NCBI RefSeq assembly: GCF_000821185.2
Contig: NZ_CP050855.1
Location: forward strand, 248,001 to 312,000
Origin: Serratia symbiotica
GTDB lineage: Bacteria > Pseudomonadota > Gammaproteobacteria > Enterobacterales > Enterobacteriaceae
Direction of reading: 5' to 3'
Length of the DNA stretch: 64,000 bases
This document shows positions 31,578 to 42,783 of this stretch, one piece after another (positions within the stretch are counted from its first letter, which is position 1; each line of letters begins with the position of its first letter). The position numbers were made by a program, and so were the translations under genes. The notes under the pieces were generated by a model, which made no database searches, was not told the DNA's origin, and saw only the letters and a list, made by a program, of their open reading frames with translations.

Positions 31578-32513
31578 TTATAGTGCTAAATCCGCGTCTA
31601 GTACCAGTGCCAGCAGTGCCTGGCGAGCAAAGATGCCATTGCCCGCCTGTTGGAAGTAGTAGGCATACGGCGTTTTATCCACTTCGGTGGTGATCTCATC
31701 AATGCGTGGCAACGGATGCAGCACCTTCAGGTTGTTGCGCGCGCCGGCCAGATCTGTCGCGCGCAGCACGAACTGTGCCTTCATGTTGGCGTATTCGGAG
31801 GGGTCGAGACGCTCTTTCTGTACCCGCGTCATGTAAAGAATATCCAATTCTGGCACCACTTCCTCAATGCTGCTGTGCAAGCGGTATTCAATGCCTTTCT
31901 CATCCAGCATTTTCAGGATGTAAGCTGGCATCATCAGTGCATCTGGGGCGATAAAATAGAAACGGTTTCCCTCAAATTTGGCCAGCGCTTGGGTGAGTGA
32001 GTGCACGGTGCGACCATATTTCAGGTCGCCGACCATGGCGATGTTGATCTTATTTAGACGGCCTTGGGTTTCCTTTAGGGTGAACAGATCCAGCAGGGTC
32101 TGGGTTGGATGCTGGTTGGCACCATCCCCGGCGTTGAGTACCGGCGTGCCTCCAGAGAATTCCGATGCCATACGCGCCGCACCTTCCTGTGGGTGACGCA
32201 TCACGATGGCATCCACATAGGTACCAATCACCGAGAGGGTATCGGCCAGGGTTTCGCCTTTTTTACCCAACGAGGTGTTGTTGCCGTCTGCGAAACCGAC
32301 TACCGATGCGCCGAGGCGGTGCATCGCGGTTTCGAATGACAAACGGGTTCTGGTCGAGGCTTCAAAGAAGCAACTGGCGATCACCTTGTGCTTCAACAGT
32401 TCCGGCTGCGGATGGGCCTTCAGGCTGGCGGCAGTGCGCAGCACCAGTTCCAGATCCTCGCGGCTAAGGTCATTAATAGAGATGATATGTTTGCGATACA
32501 GCGGATTGGCCAT
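31578..32513 (-). CDS. pyrB: Aspartate carbamoyltransferase catalytic chain
   Basis: This 311-residue enzyme condenses carbamoyl phosphate with aspartate, the committed step of pyrimidine synthesis. It has the carbamoyl-phosphate motif STRTR, HPTQ, and the aspartate-loop motif HPLPRIDEI. It is first of the pyrBI operon. Upstream is a leader peptide and attenuator, so UTP-sensitive attenuation is the likely control. It is intact. Confidence 0.97.
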   Translation of the reverse strand: MANPLYRKHIISINDLSREDLELVLRTAASLKAHPQPELLKHKVIASCFFEASTRTRLSFETAMHRLGASVVGFADGNNTSLGKKGETLADTLSVIGTYVDAIVMRHPQEGAARMASEFSGGTPVLNAGDGANQHPTQTLLDLFTLKETQGRLNKINIAMVGDLKYGRTVHSLTQALAKFEGNRFYFIAPDALMMPAYILKMLDEKGIEYRLHSSIEEVVPELDILYMTRVQKERLDPSEYANMKAQFVLRATDLAGARNNLKVLHPLPRIDEITTEVDKTPYAYYFQQAGNGIFARQALLALVLDADLAL

Positions 32514-32569
32514 TTTTTACTTTCCTCGACGCATGCCCGTGGCGCGGGACGTTGGGATATTCTCAAAGC

Positions 32570-32596
32570 AAAAAAAAGCCCCTCAACGAGGGGCCT
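32570..32596 (-). terminator. pyrBI attenuator terminator
   Basis: On the minus strand GGCCCCTCGTTGAGGGGC followed by eight T's forms a strong rho-independent hairpin between the leader peptide stop (32604) and pyrB (32513). The position and the preceding leader ORF match the UTP-controlled attenuator of enterobacterial pyrBI operons. Confidence 0.85.
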
Positions 32597-32603
32597 GAAA
32601 CAA

Positions 32604-32687
32604 TCAGTCTAGCAACAAGAGAAACAACGGCAGCGAACTGCTAATTGGCTGCCGATTGTGGGTAGCAAAACAAAGGTTGTGTTTCAT
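32604..32687 (-). CDS. pyrL: Candidate pyrBI leader peptide
   Basis: ATG at 32687 is preceded by AGGAGAAAGC, a good ribosome-binding site, and opens 27 codons (MKHNLCFATHNRQPISS...) that stop 8 nt before the attenuator stem. The end is Leu/Phe-rich, encoded by T-rich codons, so transcription pausing at low UTP and coupled translation could melt the terminator. The peptide is shorter than E. coli PyrL (44 aa) and unlike it in sequence; only position and layout support the name. Confidence 0.65.
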   Translation of the reverse strand: MKHNLCFATHNRQPISSSLPLFLLLLD

Positions 32688-32817
32688 GCTTTCTCCTGGC
32701 GAATTGCCGCGCATTATACGCAGGCTTCTCGCTACTGCAAACGGTAAAACGTCGATTTTTGCCATTGATGCCCAGCAGCCTGGTTGCCACTCGACATCCT
32801 AATTAGTTATGGCGGAT

Positions 32818-33837
32818 TTAAATCGATTCGCTCAGCGTGGCGACCAGCACCGCCTTAATGGTGTGTAGCCGGTTCTCCGCCTGATCAAATACGACGCTGT
32901 GCAGCGATTCGAACACCGCATCGGTGACTTCCATGCCGTCGTGCAGCCCGTACTGTTCCGCCATTTGCTTGCCGAGTGTGGTTTGATGGTCATGGAATGC
33001 TGGCAGGCAATGCAGGAACTTTACTTGCGGATTGCCGGTCAGTTTCAACATCGCTGTGTTGACTTGGTATGGCTTTAGCAGCGCGATACGTTCTTGCCAG
33101 GTTTCTTTCGGCTCACCCATCGACACCCACACATCGGTATAGAGGAAGTCTGCGTCTTTCACCCCTGTGGCGATATCTTCAGTCAATGTGAGTTTTGCGC
33201 CGGTCTGTTGTGCCATCGCCTGGCACTCGGCTACCAGTTTTGCCTGGGGCCAACAGCCCTTCGGGGCTACCAGCCGTAGATCCATGCCCGTCAATGCGGC
33301 GGCCTCCAGCAGAGTATTGCCCATGTTGTTGCGTGCATCACCGACATAGGCGAGCTTCACTTCGTGCAGCGCCTTACCCGGCAATTGTTCCTGCACGGTG
33401 AGCAGATCCGCCAGCAACTGGGTTGGATGAAACTCGTTGGTCAACCCGTTCCACACCGGTACGCCAGCATGGTTGGCCAGCGTTTCCACCCATTGCTGGC
33501 CGTAGCCACGGTACTGAATGCCATCGTACATGCGGCCTAGCACTCTGGCGGTATCCTTCATCGATTCTTTATGGCCGATCTGGTTACCGCTTGGGCCGAG
33601 GTAGGTGATCTGGGCGCCCTGATCGAATGCGGCAACGTCGAAAGCACATCGGGTACGGGTCGAGTTTTTTTCGAAAATGAGCGCAATGTTTTTGCCCAGA
33701 AGTCGGCGTGTTTCCCGGCCTTGCTTTTTCGCCTGTTTAAGATCGGCAGCCAGTGCCAGCAGCGCCAGCAGCTCTGTAGGTGTGAGATCCATTAACCTTA
33801 GCAAGTGGCGTTTGTAGAACGGGTTTCTGGTACTCAT
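32818..33837 (-). CDS. argI: Ornithine carbamoyltransferase
   Basis: This enzyme forms citrulline from ornithine and carbamoyl phosphate in arginine synthesis. I place the start at ATG 33837 ([20 protein letters not shown]), giving 339 residues; the longer reading frame begins with 22 residues encoded by the ARG-box region. STRTR and HPTQ bind carbamoyl phosphate, and HCLPAFHD carries the ornithine-site Cys. Annotated as argF or argI in relatives. Tandem ARG boxes lie 20-60 bp upstream, so ArgR repression by arginine is expected. It is intact. Confidence 0.96.
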   Translation of the reverse strand: MSTRNPFYKRHLLRLMDLTPTELLALLALAADLKQAKKQGRETRRLLGKNIALIFEKNSTRTRCAFDVAAFDQGAQITYLGPSGNQIGHKESMKDTARVLGRMYDGIQYRGYGQQWVETLANHAGVPVWNGLTNEFHPTQLLADLLTVQEQLPGKALHEVKLAYVGDARNNMGNTLLEAAALTGMDLRLVAPKGCWPQAKLVAECQAMAQQTGAKLTLTEDIATGVKDADFLYTDVWVSMGEPKETWQERIALLKPYQVNTAMLKLTGNPQVKFLHCLPAFHDHQTTLGKQMAEQYGLHDGMEVTDAVFESLHSVVFDQAENRLHTIKAVLVATLSESI

Positions 33838-33859
33838 TTCCGTATATCCTGGTTGATTT

Positions 33860-33898
33860 GTTGAATTATAATTCACTTTATATGTGTGAATATTCAAT
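33860..33898. promoter_or_regulatory. Tandem ARG boxes (ArgR operator)
   Basis: Two 18-bp boxes with the canonical 3-bp spacer are visible: 33860-33877 (GTTGAATTATAATTCACT, a perfect TGAAT-N4-ATTCA palindrome) and 33881-33898 (TATGTGTGAATATTCAAT, one good half). They lie in the argI-rraB divergent spacer directly upstream of argI. Confidence 0.88.
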
Positions 33899-33991
33899 TT
33901 CAACTCTTGAGCAGAAATCTTTCATGTTTATCATGGAAGCCATATCGGCAGTGTGTGAAAATAGAAGGAAATCTGACTTGAGGATATAGGT

Positions 33992-34402
33992 ATGGCAAAC
34001 CGTGCATTGGTGGAAGAACAACGTGAAGATACCCGCCTGATCATCGAAGAACTGCTGGAAGATGGCAGCGATCCACACGCGCTCTATACCATAGAGCACC
34101 ATCTCTCTGCTGAAAAATTTGAAGCACTGGAGCAGGCTGCCGTGGAAGCCTTCAAGCTGGGCTTTGAAGTGACCGACGCTGAAGAGCTGGAAATTGAAGA
34201 CGGTTCACTGGTGATGGGCTGCGATGTGATCAGTGAAGTTGGTCTGAACGCCGAACTCATCGACACGCAGGTGGAGCAATTGGTGGCGCTGGCGGAGCGC
34301 TGTGGTGTCAACTACGACGGTTGGGGGACTTATTTTGAAGATCCGAACGCGGACGACGAAGGTAGTGATTTCAGCGACGACGACGAAGGTAAGCGCCACT
34401 GA
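33992..34402 (+). CDS. rraB: RraB, RNase E inhibitor
   Basis: This 136-residue acidic protein binds the C-terminal region of RNase E and changes mRNA decay. [28 protein letters not shown] and the long Asp/Glu-rich tail are typical. It is divergent from argI exactly as in E. coli and intact. Confidence 0.95.
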   Translation: MANRALVEEQREDTRLIIEELLEDGSDPHALYTIEHHLSAEKFEALEQAAVEAFKLGFEVTDAEELEIEDGSLVMGCDVISEVGLNAELIDTQVEQLVALAERCGVNYDGWGTYFEDPNADDEGSDFSDDDEGKRH

Positions 34403-34417
34403 TTAACTGTATTGAGC

Positions 34418-34852
34418 CTGTACATAAAGTTGTGTAATTGCCTGATTTTGATATGTTCAATCCAGCATCAAATGAAGGTTAATTTATGGACGAAAACAGT
34501 TGCAAGCTCTGGCTAACGAACTGGTCAAAAATCTCAAAACCCCTGAGGACCTTAGCCAGTTCGCTCGCCTGCTGAAGAAAATTAGCGTCGAGGCAGCTCC
34601 CAACGCTGAAATGACTCACCACCTGGGCTACGATAAAAATCAGCCCAAATCTGGCTCCAATACCCCGCAATGACTACTCGACAAAGATCGTAACCACTGT
34701 TGATCGCCCGCTGGAGCTGCGTATTGCCCGCGATCGCGAAGCAACCTTTAAATCGCAACTGGTGAAGAAAAACCAGACCCGAATTACCGGGATGGATAAC
34801 CAAATCCTGTTGCTGTACGCCAAAGACATGACCACGCGAGAGATTGCCGCCG
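34418..34852 (+). pseudogene. IS256-family transposase, N-terminal remnant
   Basis: The IS end (CCTGTACATAAAGTTGTGTA) starts just after rraB. ATG 34484 begins MDE..., with one A missing relative to the copy at 22754, so the frame is lost. The readable product NELVKNLKTPEDLSQFARLL...HHLGYDKNQPKSGSNTPQ hits a TGA near 34670, and later blocks continue to DMTTREIAAA. The match stops at about 34852, so the DDE core is missing. Confidence 0.8.
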
Positions 34853-34925
34853 CATGTAACACGCTGTGTTCCCGTCATTCAATGCACATACGTCGACTGC
34901 CGTAGGTCGCATCCATCAAAATAAC

Positions 34926-35127
34926 GGCACTGTTGCAAAGATTGAGGAGGGACAGACCTCATGTTCGGTAATAGAGTCTTACATTTCAAAGGCTCTGCTC
35001 ACCAGACGCATCTCGCCCCCAGGAGGATGTCATGCTGAAAATGACGACCACGGAAAGGATCCATACGCTGCTCCCTCAGCAAAAAGGTGGCGATAAGTTT
35101 AACGCTATCCGCTATTTGCAACAGTGC
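34926..35127. mobile_element. 202-bp remnant with IS6-like inverted ends
   Basis: GGCACTGTTGCAAAG at 34926 and, inverted, TTTGCAACAGTGC ending at 35127 match the terminal repeat known for IS26-type IS6 elements. Only 175 bp remain between them, with no recognisable transposase. It is either a deleted element or a miniature derivative. 34853-34925 is unassigned. Confidence 0.55.
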
Positions 35128-35163
35128 TCAACCAGGTCTTGCCGTCCACCCGATACAGTGTAT

Positions 35164-35213
35164 GGGGTTTGAGGGTCAAGCGTACGGAAACGTACGCTTG
35201 ACCCTCAAACCCC
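35164..35213. terminator. Perfect 23-bp hairpin with GAAA loop
   Basis: The arms 35164-35186 and 35191-35213 are exact inverted complements closed by the tetraloop GAAA. It abuts the stop of the carrier gene at 35214 and would terminate or protect its transcript on the minus strand. The outer sequence CCCTCAAACCCCTTA recurs near 45200 just after hemS. Confidence 0.6.
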
Positions 35214-35784
35214 TTAAAGGGCTACGCTGCCCAGGATGAAGGTGACGGTGATGATCGAAAGCAGCGTCGTCGAGGTGATGATGGAGGCCATCGCTTCATG
35301 ATCGCCACCCATTTGCCGCGCCAAAATATAGGCGTTGCCAGCGCAAGGGACGGCAGAATAGAGAATCGCGATGCGGGCCGGCACGCCGGTGGCACCGAAA
35401 TAGTGAACCAGCGCAATGGTAATCAAAGGCATTGCCACCAATTTCAGCATGGTCGCATAAGAGATGGAAACCAGCTTGCGGATATGCATGCTGACAATCA
35501 GCCCTGCGCCAACCGACATCAGGCTCAGTGGCGTTGCAGCGTGAGACAGATACACGAACAGCTGTTTTATCGCGCCGGTAATGTGTAGGTTGCACAGGTT
35601 CATCAGCACCCCCAACAGCGCGCCGATGATCAGGGGGTTTTTCGTCAGTGCCAACAGCGCTCCACTCAGGCTTTTCTTGCTACCGGTGCCGTAGTGGTTC
35701 ATCACCAACACACTCATGATATTGGTCAGAATGATCATATATGCCACAAAGAAGCCGGACAGCGCCACCCCCTCACTGCCGAAC

Positions 35785-35795
<11 letters not shown>
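35214..35795 (-). pseudogene. Auxin efflux carrier (AEC) family transporter, N-terminally truncated
   Basis: A 193-residue open frame keeps the C-terminal half (about six hydrophobic segments: FFVAYMIILTNIMSVLVM, NPLIIGALLGVLMNL, ATPLSLMSVGAGLIV, MLKLVAMPLITIALVHYF, ARIAILYSAVPCAGNAYILA, IITSTTLLSIITVTFILGS). The family is normally about 310 residues. The IS inserted at 35785 removed the 5' part; its terminal sequence now supplies an accidental ATG and the residues MPLQ. A half transporter is unlikely to work. The substrate is unknown. Confidence 0.8.
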
Positions 35796-37040
<1,245 letters not shown>

Positions 37041-38150
37041 TATACCAGCAGATGCTTGCTCTATATTGATAATAGAGTATTTCAAGCAGCTCACTGAAGA
37101 AGATAGAGAATACTGTAAAGATATCATCTTGGCGTATTCAAAACTTCCGTTAATGCCTGATTATTGATATCAGATATCTGATGGAACAACGTCAGCCATT
37201 TCAGCCCTACCTGTAGTCTTTCATAATTACCCAATGGGTAGGGATACCGTCAAAATAATATTACTATTGACGTTATTTAATGATCATTCTATTGGAATGG
37301 TAGGAGGTCGCTACTCCGTATTTCCTAGCATGGCGATTCATAAATTGTGGGGCGACTATTTTGATGATATGCAGTCTCTGTTAATTGAATATTTGACTTT
37401 AAAGCCAAAGTACGAAATGCTTGGGAGGAAAATTATTCATGAGAGTTATCAACAAGGAGTCTATGATATTAAAAAATAAAACTCAATGAGATATTTTTAA
37501 ACGATCATGAGCAATATTTATCAAATATTATCAATAATACAATATCCATAAATGATTTATGGGGTGTGGAGAAAGTTGATCAACATATTTTAAATACGGC
37601 TTTCCAGTTGATTCCCGTTGACACTGTTAATACTGAACATAAGCAATGGGGGGCTTTCATTGTTAAACAGTTTTCTTCAAGCCTATTATCGTGTGACTGA
37701 GAAGATAGAGTTGATTACTCTGTTCGCTACTCCTTCTTGGAAAGGTTTGCTTATTTTACGCTTAATGCATCTATGCATGATATTTCCGATTATTTGAAAC
37801 CGTTTCTTGACGACTTCAATGGCTCTAAACCTATTGCAGATTGATTTCAGCAATTTATTCTTGCTGAAGATAAGCTAAATACATATGAGAATTTTTGGCA
37901 AGTTTGGAATCTATTTTTTGATAAGGTAGCTACTTTATGCAAAGATGGAGATCGGCATAGATATGTGAATAAAATTATAAAGAGCTACCTTTTTGCTCAA
38001 ACTTCATGGAAAGAATCTGCTAATGGTTGGCATACATTTAAAGATAGCAATAGTCAATTCTTTACCGAGGTATCCAAGACCATGGGGCATTGCCCTTCAA
38101 CTTTGTATTCTTTTTCTAAGTCTCTGAATAACATAGCTGGTTGCTACCTT
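37041..38150 (+). pseudogene. C-terminal remnant of a large AT-rich protein, function not established
   Basis: Joining frames across the TGA at 37165-37167, a frameshift in the A-run near 37477, and two TGA codons near 37698 and 37842 gives about 360 continuous residues. They begin FKQLTEEDREYCKDIILAYS and end YSFSKSLNNIAGCYL. The sequence is helical, with aromatic-rich conserved-looking blocks (NDLWGVEKVDQHIL, FWQVWNLFFDKV, YVNKIIKSYLFAQTSWKE). There is no P-loop in what remains. The low GC content contrasts with neighbouring chromosomal genes and points to transfer. It resembles the C-terminal helical-repeat part of very large accessory, possibly defence-related, ATPases, but this is a guess. 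The 5' end is cut by the IS at 37040 and the 3' end by transposase debris. Confidence 0.5.
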
Positions 38151-38496
38151 AAACCTGATTCCGACAAAGAACTTTATGGATCGTAGCCATGACCAGAGAT
38201 ATTGAATGAATCCTCTTTAGCTCGCTTTGAATCCGCCTTGTGCCCAGATTCCAGAGGGAACATAGCTCAAGAATCAGTGCGACTTCACTCGGGCCAGCTT
38301 TGGTTGATGGTGAGTACTTGGGGCGACGGCTTTCCAGACCCGCCAATCCCGGTGTCAGATACCTGTGCCACTATACGTCATGTATGGCGCGAAATACCAC
38401 AACGGCGGCATACAAGCCCCGCATCACCAGACGTTTCATAGAGTTTTACCCACAGCAATCGCTGTTGAATTTCCCTGTCCATAACGAGTCATTATA
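38148..38496 (-). pseudogene. IS481/IS630-type transposase N-terminal fragment
   Basis: Reading the minus strand from about 38480 gives MDREIQQRLLWVKLYE, SGDAGLVCRRCGISRHT and, after a frame change, GLESRRPKYSPSTK, LILELCSLWNLGTRRIQSEL and ATIHKVLCRN. These are the helix-turn-helix domains in front of an integrase-type core that is absent. 38497-38650 shows no gene. Confidence 0.6.
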
Positions 38497-38659
38497 GTGA
38501 AACGATGTCTGTGAATCACACAATTTAATTCATGATCTTGCCCTGATAGCGGATGTCTCCACACCGGACCACGCATCCGTGTCTATACTGGATCAGTATC
38601 CAGCGTGTAGGCGGGTTGCTTTTAGGGCTACTCTGAGTGCCGAAACTGCCGTAAAATGG

Positions 38660-38665
38660 TATAAT
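38660..38665 (+). promoter_or_regulatory. Candidate -10 box upstream of the ribonuclease gene
   Basis: A perfect TATAAT occurs 137 bp before the ribonuclease start. No convincing -35 hexamer is seen at the usual distance, so the call rests on the -10 alone. Confidence 0.3.
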
Positions 38666-38802
38666 TAGCACGATAGGTGACAAAGATACCTGCGGTGAAA
38701 ACGTTATGCGCTAGCCATTTTTGTTTCATCCTTTTCATCTTTATACCACCTCACTGGCCTAGGGGCTGCGGCACCTCTGGCGGCAATCATTCAGGTAAAG
38801 CA

Positions 38803-39261
38803 ATGAACAAGCGGATTCTCGTGGCGATCATCATCGCCGCTGTGATAGCCGGGTTCAGCGCACAGCGCTGCACCGAGTGGGCGAGCAGCATTGATGCGTC
38901 AAGGGACGCACAAGGGCAGCAGCAGAGCATGGGTCGGCTGACTCATCAGCAGACGGTGGTCAGCTACTTGCATCAGCATCAACGGCTGCCGGACTATTAC
39001 ATCACCAAGAAGCAAGCGCGTGAGCAAGGCTGGGAGCCTCGCGATGGCAATCTGTGCTCGGTGCTGCCGGGCAAGGCGATTGGCGGTGATCGGTTCTCTA
39101 ACCGTGAGGGGCAATTGCCTAGCGCCCACTACCGGGTATGGCGTGAGGCGGACATCAATTATCAGTGTGGCCGACGTGGTGCCGATCGCCTGCTGTATTC
39201 CAACGACGGTCTGATCTTTGTCTCGCGCGACCATTATAAAAACTTCATTCGGGTGGAGTGA
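38803..39261 (+). CDS. Barnase-family guanyl-specific ribonuclease, membrane-anchored or secreted
   Basis: I start at ATG 38803 (MNKRILVAIII), preceded by CAGGTAAAG, giving 152 residues with an N-terminal hydrophobic signal/anchor (5-19). The C-terminal domain aligns with barnase (AIGGDRFSNREGQLP, WREADINY, ADRLLYS, DHYKNF). The catalytic residues E115, R129 and H144 show exactly the spacing of barnase E73, R87 and H102. It should hydrolyse RNA after G, in the periplasm or outside. The barstar gene begins 5 bp later, as expected for a toxic RNase. An upstream in-frame ATG at 38677 would add 42 residues and looks spurious. Confidence 0.9.
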   Translation: MNKRILVAIIIAAVIAGFSAQRCTEWASSIDASRDAQGQQQSMGRLTHQQTVVSYLHQHQRLPDYYITKKQAREQGWEPRDGNLCSVLPGKAIGGDRFSNREGQLPSAHYRVWREADINYQCGRRGADRLLYSNDGLIFVSRDHYKNFIRVE

Positions 39262-39266
39262 GCGGG

Positions 39267-39566
39267 ATGGCAAAAGTAGAGTTCGATTTTGAACAGATCC
39301 AAGATGTGCCGGCTTTCTACCGTGAATTTGCGCACCAGTTCGCGCTAGGCGAGGAATTTGGTGCCAATCTAGATGCGTTATGGGACGTGGTAACCGGCGA
39401 TATCAGTCTGCCGGTGGAGATAGAATTCATCCACCTCAGTGCTCGCCGCAAGCGTTGCTTCGGCGCAATTATTTTGCTGTTTGAAGAGGCGGAAGAAGAA
39501 CTGGATGGCAGCTTGCGTTTTAATGTTCGCGAAAGCGGCGGTGAATCGGTACATCACCGGGGATGA
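39267..39566 (+). CDS. Barstar-family ribonuclease inhibitor
   Basis: This 99-residue protein from ATG 39267 (MAKVEFDFEQIQDVPAFYRE), with GAGTGAGCGG in front. The inhibitory helix GANLDALWDVVTG carries the two Asp residues equivalent to barstar D35 and D39, and EEAEEE supplies the acidic residue near E76. It neutralises the ribonuclease encoded immediately upstream and is the partner expected in the cytoplasm. Confidence 0.92.
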   Translation: MAKVEFDFEQIQDVPAFYREFAHQFALGEEFGANLDALWDVVTGDISLPVEIEFIHLSARRKRCFGAIILLFEEAEEELDGSLRFNVRESGGESVHHRG

Positions 39567-39596
39567 AGCAGGTTCATCCCTGGGTGGTACCGTTGA

Positions 39597-40145
39597 TCAT
39601 TCGGCTATCTCAGCCAGATTGCGCAGGTACTGGAAGATTTGGCGGTAAGCTTTAGGTGGTTTATTGGTGGCTTGTTCTTTCTGTGCGTTGCGCACCAGTG
39701 AACGCAGTTGCTGGCGATCGGCTTCTGGATACAGACCCAAGACAGATGGGATCGCATCATCACCTTCTTCCACCAAGCGGTCACGCAGCATTTCCAGCTT
39801 GTGGAACAGCGAAACCTGTTGATTATGGCGGTTTTTCAGCTTGCCGAGCGCGGTTTGGATTGGCTCTACATCACGGGCGCGCAGCATTTTTCCGATCAGT
39901 TGCAACTGGCGGCGGCGGCCCTCTTTCTTGATCTTCTGCGCCAATTCGATGGCGGTACGCAGGTCTTCGTCCAATGGCATGCGTTCTAGCGCGTTTTTGC
40001 CCAGATCGACCAGTTCGGCTCCCAGATCTTTCAGCGCTTCGGCATCACGTTTGATTTCACTTTTACTGACCCAGATTATCTCGTCTTCGTCCTGGTTTTC
40101 ATTCATTGGGACATCGCCGAGCCAGTCTTCAGGCTGTTTGTTCAT
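39597..40145 (-). CDS. darP: YjgA/DarP, 50S ribosome assembly factor
   Basis: This protein has 182 residues from ATG 40145 ([13 protein letters not shown]); an earlier ATG adds four residues. It is a basic, helical DUF615 protein with [16 protein letters not shown] and [13 protein letters not shown], which binds 23S rRNA in late 50S maturation in E. coli. It is divergent from pmbA, the conserved arrangement. Intact. Confidence 0.93.
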   Translation of the reverse strand: MNKQPEDWLGDVPMNENQDEDEIIWVSKSEIKRDAEALKDLGAELVDLGKNALERMPLDEDLRTAIELAQKIKKEGRRRQLQLIGKMLRARDVEPIQTALGKLKNRHNQQVSLFHKLEMLRDRLVEEGDDAIPSVLGLYPEADRQQLRSLVRNAQKEQATNKPPKAYRQIFQYLRNLAEIAE

Positions 40146-40314
40146 GGTTGGCTCCATTAAAAGAGGCTAATCCTAACAGGTTGCTGGTTTTAATGCGAAA
40201 TTCAACGCGGTTCCTGTTAGACTCGACGGCATAAATCTCAGTATTCTTGCGTGTGACTCCATGCGCCACCACGATACTTTTCTCAACGGTTTTCTGATTA
40301 ATTATGGCAGATTG

Positions 40315-41655
40315 ATGAACGCAGTCACTCAAATTGCAGAACAGCGCAAAGCGCTGGAGCAGGCCGTTTCACAGGCCTTGGAACTGGCGCATGCCGGTTC
40401 CGATGCGGCGGAAGTCGCGGTAACCAAATCCACGGGTATCAGCGTTAGCACCCGCTTTGGCGAGGTGGAAAACGTTGAGTTCAACAGTGATGGTGCCTTG
40501 GGCATCACCGTGTATCACCAGCAGCGCAAAGGCAGCGCTTCCTCTACCGATCTGAGCCGGGAGGCCATCGCCCGCACTGTGCAGGCGGCACTGGATATTG
40601 CCCGCTATACCTCACCAGATCCCTATGCTGGCACGGCAGAAAAAGATCTTCTGGCGTTTGATGCGCCGGATCTGGATCTCTTCCACCCAACCGAGCTGGA
40701 TGCTGAACGTGGCATCGAGCTGGCAGCCCGCGCCGAGCAGACGTCGCTGGCGGCGGACAAGCGTATCACCAATACCGAAGGTGGTAGTTTTAACAGCCAC
40801 TACGGCATTAAGGTATTCGGCAATAGCCAGGGTATGTTACAGAGTTACCTCTCCAGCCGCCATTCGCTGTCCAGCAGTGTGATCGCCGAGCATGATGGCA
40901 ACATGGAACGTGATTACGCCTATACCATCGGGCGTGCGATGGATGATCTGCAAAGTCCTGAATGGGTGGGGCAGGAATGTGCACGCCGTACGCTAGCACG
41001 GTTGGTGCCGCGTAAACTGTCGACGATGAAAGCCCCTGTGCTGTTCGCTGCGGAAGTAGCTACCGGGTTGTTCGGCCATCTGGTGGGTGCCATTAGCGGT
41101 AGCAGCGTGTATCGCAAATCCACCTTCCTGCTGGACTCGCTGGGTCAGCAAATCCTGCCAGATTGGCTGACCATTGAAGAACACCCACACTTGTTGAAAG
41201 GGTTGGCATCGACACCATTCGATAGCGAAGGTGTGCGTACTCAAAGGCGTGACATCGTTAAGGATGGTGTGCTGCAAACCTGGCTGCTGACCAGTTATGC
41301 CGCGCGCAAGTTAGGCATGTACAGTACGGGTCACGCTGGCGGCATTCATAACTGGCGCATTGCCGGTCAGGGTGGCGACTTCGCCGCTATGCTGAAACAG
41401 CTTGGTACTGGGCTGGTGGTGACCGAACTGATGGGGCAGGGCGTTAGCGGCGTGACTGGCGACTACTCGCGTGGCGCAGCTGGTTTCTGGGTGGAAAACG
41501 GCGAGATTCAGTATCCAGTCAGCGAGATCACTATCGCCAGCAACTTGAAGGAGATGCTGCGTAATATCGTTAGCGTTGGCAGCGATACCGAGATCCGCAG
41601 CAATATTCAGTGTGGTTCGGTGCTGTTGCCGGAAATGAAGATCGCCGGTCAGTAA
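40315..41655 (+). CDS. pmbA: TldE/PmbA metalloprotease subunit
   Basis: This 446-residue subunit of the TldD/TldE protease is linked in E. coli to microcin B17 maturation and CcdA turnover. I start at ATG 40315 ([20 protein letters not shown]). Blocks such as [69 protein letters not shown] and [18 protein letters not shown] are almost identical to E. coli. Intact, with IS256 debris beginning 33 bp after the stop. Confidence 0.96.
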   Translation: MNAVTQIAEQRKALEQAVSQALELAHAGSDAAEVAVTKSTGISVSTRFGEVENVEFNSDGALGITVYHQQRKGSASSTDLSREAIARTVQAALDIARYTSPDPYAGTAEKDLLAFDAPDLDLFHPTELDAERGIELAARAEQTSLAADKRITNTEGGSFNSHYGIKVFGNSQGMLQSYLSSRHSLSSSVIAEHDGNMERDYAYTIGRAMDDLQSPEWVGQECARRTLARLVPRKLSTMKAPVLFAAEVATGLFGHLVGAISGSSVYRKSTFLLDSLGQQILPDWLTIEEHPHLLKGLASTPFDSEGVRTQRRDIVKDGVLQTWLLTSYAARKLGMYSTGHAGGIHNWRIAGQGGDFAAMLKQLGTGLVVTELMGQGVSGVTGDYSRGAAGFWVENGEIQYPVSEITIASNLKEMLRNIVSVGSDTEIRSNIQCGSVLLPEMKIAGQ

Positions 41656-41688
41656 CCCCTTACGCGGCTGGCGTTCGCCCGGCCGCCC

Positions 41689-42233
41689 CTACAGCCAGAC
41701 GAAGGGATAAACCGCCTCCAGCGGGCGGTGCTGCCATTGTCTCAGCTCAGGAATAACTTTATCGGTGACGGCGCTGATCGTGGCGCTGGAAACACTGAAA
41801 GCATACCGGTCTTCAATTTCCTGGCTGATATCCTTGTAACTCATGCCCAGTGCCAACATACGGATGATCTTGCGCTCAATCCCATCGGAAAGCGTGGTCT
41901 GATGTTTTTTGACTCGTTGAGGCTCAAAAGTACCGTTACGATCACGGGGCGTGGCGAGTTCAAAGGCACCGGAGGGTATTTTTATTGTCTTTTTAGACGA
42001 GCCATTTTTACGGTTAGCGGTAATATCCTGAGCCAGATGAGAGTCCTGCTCAGCAGCTAACGCAGCCTCAGTTAACTGTTTGATTGACGGTGTTAAGATG
42101 CCATCTTTGCCCGTCAGTGCCTGACCATCCTGAAGTGCTTTCAGGGCTTTATCGAAATTGAAGAGTTGAGACATGTGTCATGCCTTTTTAATTGTATATT
42201 GACTTGAATGACACAGAATTTCTAACACTCCCT
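41689..42233 (-). pseudogene. IS256-family element, 5' half only
   Basis: The IS end GGGAGTGTTAGAAATTCTGT is readable on the minus strand from 42233. ATG 42174 opens 161 residues (MSQLFNFDKALKALQDGQAL) with the family blocks FELATPRDRNGTFEPQ, IRMLALGMSYKDISQEIED and VSSATISAVTDKV. Homology stops at YPFVWL, just before the catalytic DAIHYK of the family, 33 bp from pmbA. The DDE core is deleted. Confidence 0.85.
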
Positions 42234-42276
42234 TAAAAAGCCTACCATGACGAATTTATAACCATAGATCCATTTT

Positions 42277-42780
42277 TCAGGCACACTGATCCAGCGCTGG
42301 CATCTGGAGCCATCGTTTTTTCTCCATCCCCTGCAGCCTTTCCGACAGCAATTCAGTTGCATGCGTACCTGCCTGTGCCCCGGCAAAACGCAGCCTGTCG
42401 CCGTACAGGATACATTTGTATGGATCCGTACCCAGGAAGCCTTTCATCAGCACCGCGAACCCCGGCTTCTCCGGTTTTTTCCGCGCCTGCATCTGAAGGG
42501 CCTCATACACCAGGGGGAGCAGCGTTCCCCGCTTGCGGTTGGCCAGAAAGCCGGAGTAACGCACCATCTTCTTAAAATGCCGCGATGGAACGTGGCTAAA
42601 ATAACGCCCGAACATCTCTTCCTGGCTCAGCGTTTGCCATTTATGCTTCCCCGTGCGGTGGTCCAGGTAATGATGGATCACCGCGCCGCCGCCGTAGTGA
42701 CGCAGGCGTGAAGCTGACACCGGCGGGCGCTTCAGGTAGTGGCCGAGGTACTTCACACTGTACCAGGCTCCTCTGGTCTT
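42277..42780 (-). pseudogene. IS91-family transposase, C-terminal fragment
   Basis: On the minus strand WYSVKYLGHYLKRPPVSASR, YGGGAVIHHYLDHRTGKH, FGRYFSHVPSRHFKKMVRY and GFLANRKRGTLLP match the Y-transposase (rolling-circle, IS91/IS801) C-terminal half and run to the natural stop at 42277. The upstream 40 or so codons of the open frame are antisense to the effector copy and not transposase. The catalytic tyrosine region is only partly present. Confidence 0.8.
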
Positions 42781-42783
42781 TCT

